Positions 32,031 through 45,005 of a stretch of 64,000 bases of DNA are shown here, in pieces (position 1 is the first letter of the stretch; each line of letters starts with the position of its first letter). A program made the position numbers and the translations under genes. Below the pieces are notes generated by a model. The model was not told where the DNA came from and searched no databases. It saw only the letters and a program-made list of their open reading frames with translations. The DNA comes from Mesocentrotus franciscanus (Eukaryota > Echinodermata > Echinoidea > Camarodonta > Strongylocentrotidae), in the NCBI GenBank assembly GCA_037976565.1, contig CP137684.1, positions 19,344,259 to 19,408,258 on the forward strand. The letters are read 5' to 3'.

Positions 32031-32528
32031 TAGTTTCAAATATGTGACAACTTTATTTGTTCCGATTTATATTTCGTGGGACTGACATATTAAAGCTTAC
32101 ATCCAAACGTATTATTTTCTAATTCACGCTGTTTAAACAAAAATAAATTATTTTCCATCGCGCATTCCTTCCTCATGCTAAAGAAAACATTTCGTATACT
32201 GCTTGGATAATGATAATAGATACATACCTTCTCAAATCCTTACGAATGCAAATTAGGCATATGAATAAATCACCTCTTTTCGTCAATGTTGGTTCTAGCA
32301 CCCTTATAAGCATAATCTATTTCATCTACTCCACCTGTGGAGCCAAGCTTGTGAGCAAAAGTAAGATATTTGTCACACATCTCCTGTTTAGCCAAAGTTG
32401 CGAAGCACAGACACCATCTAGTCAAGCAGAACATAAGGAAGAGTGTTAACCTGCAAAAAAAAGCTGCAAAGAATGAAAAATTGGGTGGTCCACATTGCCT
32501 TGTTAGATAGCAGTCAATGACCAACACC
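32031..32528. other. No gene recognised
   Basis: Open frames on both strands at 32210-32527 show no known motifs. The minus-strand frame (LAKQEMCDKYLTFAHKLG) could be a decayed coding relic, but I cannot name it. Confidence 0.4.
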
Positions 32529-34106
32529 CTAATTTACCACAATAAATCAATGTATCTACCTATTATTTGCTAGTTTATCCAAACTACGCCACCATCGAGA
32601 ACTCTTTAAAAACGTCACACTCGCATGCCCAACCCCGTACATCGCCTTCCCATAATTCCCGCGCACCGCACGCCCGCCATTCATCCTCTTTTCTATTCTC
32701 GCCTACCGGTAGAGACATCGTATACAGCTGAGCCACATTAAAATCAAGGATTTTGTCCTTTTTTCGTTAGGCTTAGCTTCTTTACGTATTGAATTCCGTC
32801 CCTATTTTAATTACTATTAATTTGGTGGTACGGGTTCCTAGTCACATTTTTATTTTGGCAGATATTTAACCTTAGTTTTCTGCCCGTAATTTCCTCATTC
32901 ACGTCCATATTTTACAGGTTTCGGACGCCACTACGTTAGGGCGTTGGGGCCTGGTGTTTCGGCCTTGTTGCTTGGGAGGCGTGTAGGCTGGGCGGTTAAT
33001 TTATTCCCTTGCCTATACGTCTCTCCGGCTCGTTCGCCGCGGATCACCGCTTCAGCGGTGCGGCCTTTTGTTCGTTCGTGATTGTTTGGATTTTATTTTT
33101 ATCATGCATGCCTGTTTGGTTGTGTTAGTTTGAGAAATAAACATTTTATTTGAAATTGTTTAACAGAAATTGTAGCGAGCGTCGGGTGTTTCGCTCTCGC
33201 TCTTTGTTTTGTTTTTCTCTGTATTTGTCCTTATTCAGGTCCGCGATGGACAGCTCGGAACCTGTTACTCGTGTCTCTCCTCCCGCAAGTGTTGCCGATG
33301 GCTCGGAGAGGCGGGTAGGTTAGGGAGCGCTCCAGCGTTCCGGACAGCATCTGTTCTGTTTGCCGTCCCGACTCCTAGAGTTGGGCACAGTATCACAGAT
33401 ACAGTCAGCGGCGGTTTACCGACCATTAGCCCCGCACACAGGCACGGGCGTCCGTGCCTGGGGAAGAGTGCCGTCGCTTCTGCGACTTTTGACACTCGGA
33501 ACCCGATCGCTGTCTCAGCTCAAGACAGTGGTGTGTGCAAATTGAGAGATTCCGCTGTACCAGCTGCAGCCTGCAATCCTCAAGAGCCGGTTCCTCCACG
33601 TCCCAGACGGGTTGGGAGTCGTAAGAGACCGTCCGTCCTCCCCTGGGAGCTTCCGGCGATTCTCGAGTGTTACGAGTGAATCCGCCGCACCCGTGCCGCC
33701 TTGATAACTCAGGAGTACACTCTTGCTAGCTCTCTCGCTCCGTCACAGTCGGGTGCTTATGAGACAAGCAAAATATATCCGACCGCCTGCTCCGCAGTGC
33801 GCCCGATATATCCGTATCGGACCCGACCGCGGTTATCTGATATCCCCCGGTTTACCACTCCGGCCCCGGATACCAAACCGTTTGGATTCAGTCCCGGTTT
33901 CGGACCCGGATTACCGGAGTCGGTTTCGATTTCGGTCCCGGTTTACCATTCGATTTCGATTCGATCCCGGGTTACGATTCGGTTCCGTCGGGTTTACGGT
34001 TGGCGTAAGCCCGGTTACTGGTCCGGTTTCCAGATATCCTTTCGAGATCTGACTCACGATCACCCGCCATGGGTGTCTGAGAACCGTGAGAGTTATGCAT
34101 AAGCCC
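32529..34106 (+). mobile_element. DIRS-like element copy (family 2), left end and gag start
   Basis: Begins AATTTACCACAATAAATCAA. The terminal repeat (32533-32700) is the inverse of 22133-22298. The leader from about 32750 follows 18321 onward, and the gag-like start MDSSEPVTRVSPPAS lies at 33246. A frameshift or stop follows within 25 codons. The block TTGATAACTCAGGAGTACAC is shared with the copy at 19160, and the minisatellite at 33790-34010 follows. The copy is cut by the assembly gap, so its coding remainder and right end are unknown. Confidence 0.75.
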
Positions 34107-34606
34107 NNNNNNNNNNNNNNNNNNNNNNNNNNNNNNNNNNNNNNNNNNNNNNNNNNNNNNNNNNNNNNNNNNNNNNNNNNNNNNNNNNNNNNNNNNNNNN
34201 NNNNNNNNNNNNNNNNNNNNNNNNNNNNNNNNNNNNNNNNNNNNNNNNNNNNNNNNNNNNNNNNNNNNNNNNNNNNNNNNNNNNNNNNNNNNNNNNNNNN
34301 NNNNNNNNNNNNNNNNNNNNNNNNNNNNNNNNNNNNNNNNNNNNNNNNNNNNNNNNNNNNNNNNNNNNNNNNNNNNNNNNNNNNNNNNNNNNNNNNNNNN
34401 NNNNNNNNNNNNNNNNNNNNNNNNNNNNNNNNNNNNNNNNNNNNNNNNNNNNNNNNNNNNNNNNNNNNNNNNNNNNNNNNNNNNNNNNNNNNNNNNNNNN
34501 NNNNNNNNNNNNNNNNNNNNNNNNNNNNNNNNNNNNNNNNNNNNNNNNNNNNNNNNNNNNNNNNNNNNNNNNNNNNNNNNNNNNNNNNNNNNNNNNNNNN
34601 NNNNNN
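34107..34606. other. Assembly gap (500 N)
   Basis: Exactly 500 N residues, a conventional placeholder length. Open frames through it are artefacts. Confidence 0.99.
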
Positions 34607-34716
34607 TTTTCTCCTTCTTTCTTCCGTCGCGCTCTCTGCCTCTCTCTCTCTCTCTCTTCTTCCCCCTCTTTTTACGCCGCCAAAATGGGGTGGCCGTGGC
34701 CGAGTTGATGCCCTGA

Positions 34717-35588
34717 TGGGGCCGTATTCTGAACCCTGTGTTATCTCTAATATTGTTGTATCTTTGAAGATAAGATAAAGTTGGTATTCTGAACATTGTT
34801 GTAACTTTGTTGTATCTTTTGTTGTATCTTTTCTCTCATTTCTTTGGTCGCGCCTGCGCTCAAACTTTTGTGCGCTTGAATAGTGCGTAGTATTACAAAA
34901 ATGGCGCTTAATCCTCATTTGCATATGCGTACGGGAGATAATATGACAAGATAATTGGTATTCTGAAAATTGTTGTATCTTTTATCTTATCTTATCTTGC
35001 GTGGTATTTACAACAATATTTACAACAGGTAGGGGGTTGTTGTATCTTTCGGGGTGATATAATGGCGGCAATATTCCTTGCCCAGAACCAACTTCGTGCC
35101 AATGAGTCAGTTAGAAAAAGATTGTGTGTTGACCGGAGACATCACAGATGAGAACTTTCTAAGAAATTACATGCTAGAATATGACGATTTTAATGCTCTC
35201 ATCTATAACCACTAATTGAAAGCGTGACTTGTCTTCATGATCCACATGCCACAGCGCATATGATGACGCGCGTAATAAGCACTCAATTTACTAATTACGC
35301 CCAAGATTGGTATGCGCTAGGCGCATCATTAGATATGGCATAAAGAATTCCTATTGGTTGACCTACTTATCATGCTTATATAAAATAGATTTTGATTGGT
35401 AGGGTCCATAAAAATGGGCGTGTCAACAGTGGTCAAAGATAAGATAGAGGCGGTCCTTCAAGAGATAACACAGGGATAAAATGATTTTCAGAATACCAAC
35501 TTACAACAATATTAGCGCTGTGTTATCTCTGGGAGATACAACAAAAGATAACACAAAACTTACAACAATGTTTAGAATACCGCCCCTG
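34717..35588. mobile_element. ~870-bp non-autonomous TIR element, copy 1
   Basis: The left end GGGGCCGTATTCTGAAC and the right end (reverse complement GGGGCGGTATTCTAAAC) form imperfect TIRs with long internal mirrored blocks (TAACACAGGG, CAACAATATTAG, TTGTTGTATCTTTT). It has no coding capacity. The interior has GACTTGTCTTCATGATCCAC and GATGACGCGCGTAATAA. It is followed directly by a second copy in the same orientation. Confidence 0.8.
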
Positions 35589-36340
35589 GGGACGTATTCT
35601 GAACCCTGTGTTATCTCTAATATTGTTGTATCTTTGAAGATAAGATAAAGTTGGTATTCTGAACATTGTTGTAACTTTTGTTGTATCTTTTGTTGTATCT
35701 TTTCTCTCATTTCTTTGGTCTCGCCTGCGCTCAAACCTTGTGCGCTTGTAATAGTGCGTAGTATTACAAAAATGGCGCTTAATCCTCATTTGCATATGCG
35801 CACGGGAGATAATATGACAAGATAATTGGTATTCTGAAAATTGTTGTATATTTTATCTTATCTTATCTTGCATGGTAGTTACAACAATATTTACAATAGG
35901 TAGGGGGTTATTGTATCTTTCGGGATGATATAATAGCGGCAATATTCCTTGCCCAAAACCAACTTCGTGCCAATAGACGAGTTATAAGAAGATTGTGTGT
36001 TGACCGGAGACATCACAGATGAGAACTTTCTAAGAAATTACATGCTAGGATATGACGATTTTAATGCTCTCATCTAGAACCACTAATTGAAAGCGTGACT
36101 TGTCTTCATGATCCACATGCCACAGCGCATATGATGACGCGCGTAATAAACACTCAATTTACTAATTACGCCCAAGATTGGTATGCGCTAGGCGCATCAT
36201 TAGATATGGCATAAAGAATTCCTATTGGTTGACCTACTTATCATGCTTATATAAAATAGATTTTGATTGGTAGGGTCCATAAAAATGGGCGTGTCAACAG
36301 TGGTCAAAGATAAGATAGAGGCGGTCCTTCAAGAGATAAC
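35586..36340. mobile_element. Same TIR element, copy 2, left part (split)
   Basis: Collinear with copy 1 from GTATTCTGAACCCTGTG to AGAGATAAC, where it stops at 36340. The remaining right end is found at 51845-51972, starting with the same GAGATAAC. Confidence 0.85.
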
Positions 36341-38189
36341 CAGGGGGGCTCAACTCCGCTTCTGCATCCGTCCAGCCATGGGGAAATTTTGGAGGGTCAA
36401 AAAGTGCACACTGCTTCCACTTTTCATGTATTAGCCTATGAAGACAACAACTGTTTAGTGCACCAGCGAAATAGGGATTTTGGCCTGCGCGCACCGCGTA
36501 AAATATGCAAATTGAAATTTTGGATATTGATGAGCTCTTTCCCACTTATTAGCATATTATCGCAATGAAAAAAAGACAATGCGCATGCGTTACTGTCGAC
36601 AGAATCCTGGGGCCGGACCAAATATCGACCCGAACTAAAAGTGTAAAACAAAGGTCAGAGTTGGGGGGGGGAATAAACTTTAAAAGGGATAAATTAAATT
36701 GGGGGCCAGAAACTTCACTGTCACCAGGATTGAAAGTACATTTTAAAAAATCAGTTCAGTAAAGCAAATACAATGACCCCATTTTACTTTTAATTCAATA
36801 TTGCATGCACAGATCATAATTTAGCCCAATTTAAGTGCTATTTTCATATTTTTAGTGCCCAAATAATAATGATTCTCGTCTCGCCTTCAATGATCTTTCA
36901 TATTGTGCCCCCTCCCCAATGAAATTTCAATTTTGCCTCATTCTTTTCATTATTGATTCTTCGCCACTGATTTTTTGACATTTGCCTCCCCCCCCCCCAT
37001 GAACAGTAAAATTTTCAATCCAGGACCCCCTTCCAATACTGACATTTCCATAGGCCCCATTACCCTCCCTCTTCCACCCCCAACCAACACCACGATTACC
37101 ATGCTGTCATTTTGGCACTGACTTATTATTTACCCCCTCTCTATTGTACACCAATTTTTTATACTGCATTTATACTTTAGCCTTGCCCACTCTCTTATTT
37201 CCGCCTTCTCTCTCATGAGGATATATGATTAAATCTATCTCGCTGATGCCAGATCTAAAAGAAACCACAAGGTCGAACACCAATTAGGCCTACTCAACTC
37301 TACACAAGACTGCATCAGCCCCATCACACCTCATTCATACAGCATGCATTATCATTACAGAGTGCCTACATCATCATAATCACCATCATCATCACAAATC
37401 TTTCATAAAATAAGAAAATGAAAAGAAAAGAAATAAGCAGTATTAACTAATTTTATTAACATTTATGAACTCATTGATCGACATAATTTTTTCTATAATG
37501 ATCTTGTTAAATGCAACATGACATATACATCAACAAAAGAAAGGTAACAAATGAACGGGGGCTGCTGTCTCTTGAATTCAAATTTTTCAGTTGTAGAATT
37601 TTACTATAAATTTAGAAAATTAGATATTTTAAAATAAAATCCATACGATTTATTCAATTGTCAACATGCTATATTACTATGTAAAGCACAGGTATATACT
37701 GAGGTTTATGAGTACTTTTTTTTACAGGGACATTATTGTTGTTATTACTACTATTATCATTATTATTATTGTTATTACTACTGCTTATATGCTATTACTG
37801 CTATATGATCATTGTCATTAATATTACTCAAATTATTGTTATTATTAATATTATTAATAATACTTTTACAGTAATACTATTGAACTACTCCCACATCATT
37901 TAATTCCCCCCTTCAATTTAGTATCCAGTTCAGCATCCCTGATATACATGTCAGAACTTGAGTTAAGATTAAATATCAAAAATCTATGTTACATGTACAC
38001 GCATTTAAAAGAGCAAATAAATACTTTCATGATCCTCAATATATCTTCTCTTCTTCTTCTTCTTCTTCTGGTAATCTGCAAACGGCTATGTAGCCTATCA
38101 CGAAGATGAACTAGTCAGTAATAAAGATTACAAGTGGTGTGAGGAAGACAGATTATATATCTTTTTTAGTGGGATAAGGGCATTAGATG
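36341..38189. other. Left part of the sequence inserted in TIR copy 2; no gene
   Basis: Begins CAGGGGGGCTCAACTCCGC. AT-rich with simple stretches (C-run at 36988-36998, ATT-rich 37738-37870, TTC microsatellite 38050-38068). No reading frame with recognisable motifs. Confidence 0.5.
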
Positions 38190-38700
38190 CCTCAGGAGTA
38201 GTCCCTGGCAGTTCTCTGGACTGTCAGCATGCACTACATTTCCTGGAAGTCAGTTCCATTAACTTTGGGACAGAGGGTTGGGCAAATACAAACTTTTCTA
38301 TGTCGCTTCTGGCTTGGTGCAACTGGAGGGTCATGTCATGGTTCTTCCGTGATCATGATTTGTTGAAGGAAAATAGGGCTTTCAAGGGAAAGGCAGAGAG
38401 AGACCATTGACAATCTTGTGCACCATTCCCAGTCTACTTGCAGAGTGACTTGTAGATAGAGTAGGCCACTAAAACGTCATCATCTCAGTCACGCTGCTGG
38501 TTCTCTTGTAGTCCCCATTGTGACGTAGCATGTGCCCCGGTGCTGGATCTTGTCAAGGTCCTGGATATCTGAGATGTTGTAGGGATCCCAGATGCTGGAA
38601 CAGTTTTCAAGATGAGGGTGGACTAAGGAAGCCTGGGTATCAAACCTTCTGCATGGGACAACCTGCATAATAAAAACAAAAAGAGAGGAAAAAACTAATA
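38190..38700 (-). pseudogene. CR1/Jockey-type LINE reverse transcriptase C-terminal remnant
   Basis: On the minus strand the frame near 38640-38490 reads TQASLVHPHLENCSSIWDPY followed by DIQDLDKIQHRG. This is the conserved block downstream of the RT catalytic core in CR1/Jockey-like LINEs (V-x-P-H-L-E-x-x-x-x-x-W-D-P, then L-x-x-x-Q-x-x). It stops at 38489, but related coding continues in other frames to about 38200 (IVNGL, then an S-R-K-N-H-D-like R-x-H motif). Stops and shifts show a pseudogene. The catalytic core lies outside and is absent. Confidence 0.6.
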
Positions 38701-41264
38701 AGATTAAAACTAGCCTCACTACATTAGATTTTTTAAAAATAGTACCTCCCCATTTTTAGGTCTTACATTTTAGTTTCATTATGTCTATCTGATAGGGCCT
38801 TTTTTTTTTTAAAGTAGAGTAATTAAAGGTTAATATTTATTTCCAATTCTTTTACAAGTAACTTTCAAAATTGTTTTTCTGAAATTATTATTATTTTCAA
38901 ACATTTGCTACGTACAATAAAAGGCAGTACATGTAGAGGTAGAAGTCTATTAATTATAAGTTGTTTATAAAGATAGGTGTATCTACTGTTCAGTTGCTAA
39001 ATTTTGTGAGAAAAAGTTTGATAGATATAATGTAATATTGAGGGGAAAAATGCCTTTGATGAGTAGGCCTACGTTTTTTGATATCATGCTGAGTGAATAT
39101 ACTGATTTGTTTATTTAGCAACACCGTAGTTTGTCACCTAAATAAAGCTAGAGAATAAATGAGAATTACAAGATTTAATGCACCATAAGATGACAGCTCC
39201 CCCAAAATATCATAAGTCCAAGATGAGTGCGATGTTCGCATGGGCTTAGATTATAAATACAGCCTGAATATTTTTGAACTTCATACAAACATACCTTGCC
39301 AGAGTTCAACTTGGGTGTCGATCCTGTTCCTGAGTAGATCTACACTATAACATTTGATGATCGGGTCCTGGTGCTCTCTTATGCACTTCTGTGGTCATTA
39401 TCTGCTTGTTGGTTCCATAGAATCTACAATTAAAAGACAATAGAAACTTAGTAAGGTTTGTGCTAGTATCAAATGCATGCATTAGTTATCAGTTTATAAA
39501 TTTGTTCATGTTCTTTAGAGTAAGAAAAACCCATGTCATATGTAGAGTTGGATCCTGAATTCTCAACAACAACAAAATAAAAAAAGGGGGTGGCATGTTG
39601 TCCTGAAAATTCACTGTAAACAAATTAAATATTTAGACATTAGTAATACGCAAATAATAATTAATATAAACCTTTTTTCTCTCTAGACTAAACATGTCTT
39701 TTTCCTCTAAATATTTCAAACAAGGCACAATCAGGGGAAATGGGGGGGGGGGGTAAGATTAGGAAGCTAGGAAGAGACACCTTTTTTGTTTCGTTGTTGT
39801 TGGTAGATCTAACCTACGTCCGAACCAAGCTGAATCTGGACCTGGATCACATAATGCCACGTACACTAGTGGAGCAAAAACGAGTCTAGACCTAGCTATG
39901 CCTATGGCTTTGATAGTCGTTGCCATGATATTAATAGTGGGTGACTAGGTCCCTGGCAATTAATGCCACATCTTTAATTGTTTTTTAAAAATCGAGATTG
40001 CCATTGGGGCATTGCTTAATACTTCCACATTGATCTTCCTAAACCAGGCATTTAGACTATTTAGTCTTTTTTAATAAGAATGTAAGCTAGGCCTACATTT
40101 ACATAGCAAAATTCAAGGTACAGCCTACAGTACAGTACTACAGGATTCCATTATATACAGCTACGTGGATAAATGCTGTTTAGACTTTAGTGTTAGATCT
40201 AGACTATACTAGCCTATATTCTAGATCTAACACTAACACTAACGCTGTTTAGACTTTAGTGTTAGATCTAGACTATACTACTACTAGCCTATATTTTAGA
40301 TCTAACACTAACACTAAAGTGTAGCCTACAAAAGTACAAGTTATAGCCGCGCCAGCTCAGGAAACGCAGTCACCGGTCGACGGTCTTGGTGGTCGTTACA
40401 GCCGGCTAGCATCGGCGAAATGAAAATCCTAATCCGCTCGACGAGATATCATAGGCTTGGACGAGTAATGAGCCATTTGCGCCGTCTCTATAACAGCTCC
40501 ACATCTACCACTGATTATTATCGATAATCAAGCTATGAACTGAACTTTAAAAGTATGAGACGTGCTCAAATTGAGTAATCTACGGTAAATTTCTAATTGT
40601 TTCTAAAAATATTACCGTCGACGACTTAAATTATTAAAATTAGAGCTCATATTCAATTAGTTAATATTCCTTGATCAGACAAAAGAAAAGGGGATGGGAT
40701 AGGGGGTAATACGTTGTGACAATGCGGAGAGCCCCTCACTGCAACGACGAACACATCACAATCATTTCAGAGATATTAACACAAAATGGATCTTTACTTA
40801 CTTTTTTTTATATCGTATGGTATCACTTCGATGTTGATGTTCGCCTGAAGATTTTCTGCTTCACTGAGGTGTACTTGACAAACTTCTATTACAATAGAAA
40901 TTCACTTAAATGAAAAATGCTTCATGGTTTGTAATTTAATAACTTAAAAGTTGCAGGTCATACAACCGCCATTTTCCTCAATTTCGTGCTCAAATCGTAG
41001 GGAATTCTGGGAATGCAAAAAATGTTTTATGCATGACCTAATACATAAAACATTTTGTTGATGGCCAATCACCAAACAGTAATTGGCGTACTTTTTACGT
41101 CATTGCTCATGAATAAACATTGACCCTCCAAAATCGTCGTTCAAATTGGACAAAACCCCCATAATGCATCCAATGCAAAACCTATGGAATGTCAAAGGTC
41201 ACAATTTGAGTCGCTCCTCTAGTCCTCCTACGGAGGACATACTGTGTATGATCGAATCTCTTTG
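38701..41264. other. Mostly unannotatable sequence with local palindromes
   Basis: No gene. A ~78-base unit containing TTAGTGTTAGATCTAGACTA and its own inverse is tandemly doubled at 40175-40320. A CpG-rich stretch at 40340-40500 could be a promoter, but no exon is recognised. A hairpin AATGTTTTATGCATG/ATACATAAAACATT lies at 41020-41054. Confidence 0.45.
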
Positions 41265-41265
41265 G

Positions 41266-41608
41266 TACGGAGCCCGGGAAGGGACATGGTAAAAATATTT
41301 TTATCTCGTTAAAACGAGATAGTTATCTCGTTTTAATGAGATAGTATCTCGTTAAAACGACATAGTATCTCGTTTTAATGAGATAGTATCTCGTTAAAAC
41401 GACATAGTATCTCGTTAAAACGAGATAGTTATCTCGTTTTAATGAGATAGTATCTCGTTAAAACGACATAGTATCTCGTTTTAATGAGATAGTATCTCGT
41501 TAAAACGACATAGTATCTCGTTAAAACGAGATAGTTATCTCGTTTTAATGAGATAGTATCTCGTTAAAACGACATATAGTATCTCGTTTTAATGAGATAG
41601 TTATCTAG
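41266..41608 (+). repeat. Left TIR with palindromic minisatellite
   Basis: A unique 24-base tip is followed by about 305 bases of alternating ATCTCGTTAAAACGAGAT and ATCTCGTTTTAATGAGAT palindromes joined by AGT or AGTT, with variants reading CGACAT. It ends before the GC palindrome GCGCGCTGGCGCTAGCGCGC at 41612-41631. Confidence 0.93.
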
Positions 41609-44600
41609 ACTGCGCGCGCTGGCGCTAGCGCGCTCGCTGCTTAATGCAGTAATAGCGTATATAGCCAGGCGGCCATGCCATGCCAGGCCTTGTACGTATG
41701 TACTACTAAGTTACGTCTACGGTAGATCGACTGAATTCAACCAGAAGTTGCCGGTTGCAATCGCGAGGATTGAAGGTTAGTTCACTTCTTTTACTTATTT
41801 ATGGCCGGGTCATTCAATGTAAAAGTGAACAAACAGCTAATTTAACAGATTTGCTCTTTTTCGCGATCAGTTCTAGATCTGTGTAACGTTAATTTTAAGA
41901 CTGCTCAATTAGCAGACTGCAGTCCCCATCGGAAGCGCCCTGTTCTGGGGCCCGACGCTTCAGGCTCTCCGCGGTCTGGGTCTGGGACCCTGGCCTTGGG
42001 CTTGGCCTGCTGGGAAGGCTGTGGTCATTTTGCAAGCTAGAGACAAAGTAAACTAGATCTAGACGTTACTTTTTACGTGCTCGCATTGCAGTAGAAGTGT
42101 GGAATTTTCGTATGTATAGATCTAGACTAGTCTAGATATACGAGGAAAAAGCAAGCAAATGTCAGAATTGTAAAAAAAAAAACAACCTCATATTCCACGG
42201 CTATTGATGTCTAGTGTGTAGAGTCTAGATCTAGATTCAACTATGCAATATGCAATACACCGCAACTTAGTCTTAGTATAGATCTAGATCTATTTCAGCG
42301 CGGCGGATCCAGGATTTTTCAAAGGGAGGGCCGAAGTTGGACCGAAATATCAGCCTCTATTTGGCGTTGACGGTTGGATCCGCTGAGATTGCATATCTGG
42401 CTTCTCTAAATGCCTCTGAGCTCTGTCATTTTGTCAAAAGAATGCCCCCAGAAAGATGGTTATTCCTGTCTAGGCGAAGTCTGCTCAGCCTCAGGGCCTC
42501 ATCAGGCACCAGAAAAATTCGCTGACCAGCGAAAAAGTGGAAAAATGATCCTTAGCTTTTCAAGTGTCTGTTTAGATCTAGTCTAGATCTACCCAAAATA
42601 TTCCTTGACAAGCAAACAAAAAGGAGAAGGGGAGGGCCATGGCGATTCCCCCTTGATTCCGCCACAGTATAGATTCTATGACTATGTTGTTCAAATTATT
42701 TGCTAGGTACCAGTTTACTAGTAGGTTTATTGTCACCCTTAGTCCTTACACTTCTAGCCATGTAATAACATTAACAGTAACTGGGATTTTGTCAAAATGT
42801 TTACATTTACGTATCTAGAGGCTAATAAAAAAACATCAGTGCAACACTGTTGAGTATGTTGAAGCACTAAAAATAGAGGATTTATTTATTTAATAAATTT
42901 ACTGTCTTCATATTAACTTTCATTGCTAACATGTTGAGCTATTTGATAAAATTATTTTTATTTTTTTTTTCTCAGTAAATTTACAATATTTTAATGTTTA
43001 AATGTTGCTGAAATAGTTACTTGACAAATGCAAAGTAAGATTAATAAACAAAAACCAGTGTGCATGAAAAGTTTATTTAACCAGTTCTTTGGGGGGAAAA
43101 ACACTGTTGCCTGTGCGTTTTAGATAGGTATACACCATGGGGCTAACGTAGTGAGCCCCATGCCTGCAGGGGTGGTTTATTGTACTAGTAACTACGAGTG
43201 TAGAAAATCAATAAGTTTTGAAATATTATAAATAAGGACTAGACCTAGACTGCATGCATGGCTGGAATACTCCCCCAGGGAGTGGAGAATGTGCATACAT
43301 TGTGTGCGGGCAATCCTGATTGAATCCGATGACCGGGGACGGGGTAATAATAATCTGTAAACTGCTTAGATACATTATTAATGTCTTACTCTTAAGCACT
43401 ATAAAAAGCGGATTATTATTATTATTGATTGTGTTTTCAATATTTTAATTTTGTATTCATTGTATTTCTTCAGTAACTTAATGCCTGGCTAAAACATCGA
43501 CAAACTTAAACTAATGTCATACATAAGTGTTAATACATGTGTAGGATCTACATCTATATAAGTTAGTTGGGAGTAGACTCTAGACCCTATATCATACATG
43601 TATGTATATGGTCCATCCATGCATGGACCACATACTCATCTCCCATCTTCCAAAAAGAATAGCTAATGATTTTGGTAACAAAAAATTGCCTCACTAATCA
43701 TCACTGCTTCTTTGTTTTCTGTCTTCAGCGTGTTCTTCGGCAACACTGAGGCAGCATTTGAGAAGAAATATCCCTCAGGCTCAGCTCACCAATTGAAGGA
43801 CAAGGACAAGGGTTCTATCCAGAGTTTCCAAGTAAGATAATTCCTCTTATAATCCTATTCAGTGTAAGTGTTAAAAAAAGAAACTGAATTGAAATAAGAA
43901 ATTAAATTAGATAGAAGAATAGGCAGCAAGATGAGGGGTAATGGAATGTAAGTTCTAGGAAAAAGTTTTGAAAACACTTGTAACGATTTCTGGATCTGGA
44001 TGTATACGATGCTGGACCAGTTGGTATATGATTGCAGCAGATGAGAGAGGGCGCAAAGAATAGATAGTTGAATCGTAGGTGGCTCTTCTCAATCTTAGAC
44101 TTGAACACCTTTGATGATGGACAGACTATTGATTACTTATTAGAGTACAGACTCAGTAATTTTGAATCCAAAGGACCTGTAGATGGTACGTACTGAACTG
44201 ATAGACTCTTAGAGCTGTAGCGTACCTTTAGGATAGACCTAAACAATCCAATTTTCTGGGCATTAGTTGGCACATAACCTTATTCTTGAAACTTATGACC
44301 TAATTCTTGTGCAGCCCTGATATGGGTATTAATTGCACAGGTCACTTACTGACTTTTTCTTAAATTCTCTTTTTAGGCACAATTTTTGTAGGGTGTTTTC
44401 TGCAGCTGTGACCCATGCATACACACCTAGCCTCCAGCACAGCATTGACCACCCAGCTAATCTCATTCAGGTATGACTTTCTGGGATTGATTTGAAGCTC
44501 AATGAACAGAAGGCTCAAGATTAGCTATTGTCACCTTCATCAGGGGTGGGTTCATTAGGATCAGGGGTGGGGGCTAAATGGAAAAGGGAACAGATTTATC

Positions 44601-45005
44601 AATTTTTTTACATGTTGGCCTTGAGGTGTAGATGTGCAAGAAACTTTTTTAAGAATGGGGGAAAATGTGTTGCCATGGTAACGACATATTATGCCAACAA
44701 TTGAGGGGAAAATGCATTTTCAAATTAAACTTGGCACACATGTTTGCTTTGAAGTGTAGATGTGTAGGACACATTTTGGGACAGTGACAGAATGTGTGTT
44801 GCCATGGTAACGGCATATTATTCAAAAACTGAAAAACAAAACATACTGTGACGCAATGAATAACTGCGCGGGCGGGGTATTAATCACCTTCAGTGATATT
44901 TCTAGTTATTATTATGATTATTATGAGTATGACTAAAATGTTATTATTTTACTAATAGCATTATTGTTATATTGTTATAATATTTTGTTATTTTTATCTT
45001 TCTAG
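41609..45005 (+). promoter_or_regulatory. 5' region of transposon gene with predicted non-coding exons
   Basis: A TATA-like GCGTATATAGCC at about 41656 precedes a possible leader ending GATTGAAG|GTTAGT at 41775. Two well-bordered candidate exons follow: 43729-43831 (acceptor GTCTTCAG, donor CAA|GTAAGA) and 44406-44470 (acceptor TTTTCTGCAG, donor TTCAG|GTATGA). Joined in frame they hit a stop, so they would be 5' UTR. The rest is AT-rich sequence with many TCTAGATCTAGA words. Confidence 0.4.

Noticed and set aside
33911..34924. Long open frames spanning the N run
   Set aside because: The N run contributes most of the codons. These are artefacts of the assembly gap.
41300..41608. CRISPR-like regular repeat array
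   Set aside because: Units are contiguous palindromes without unique spacers, in a eukaryotic context, and mirrored at the other end of a transposon.
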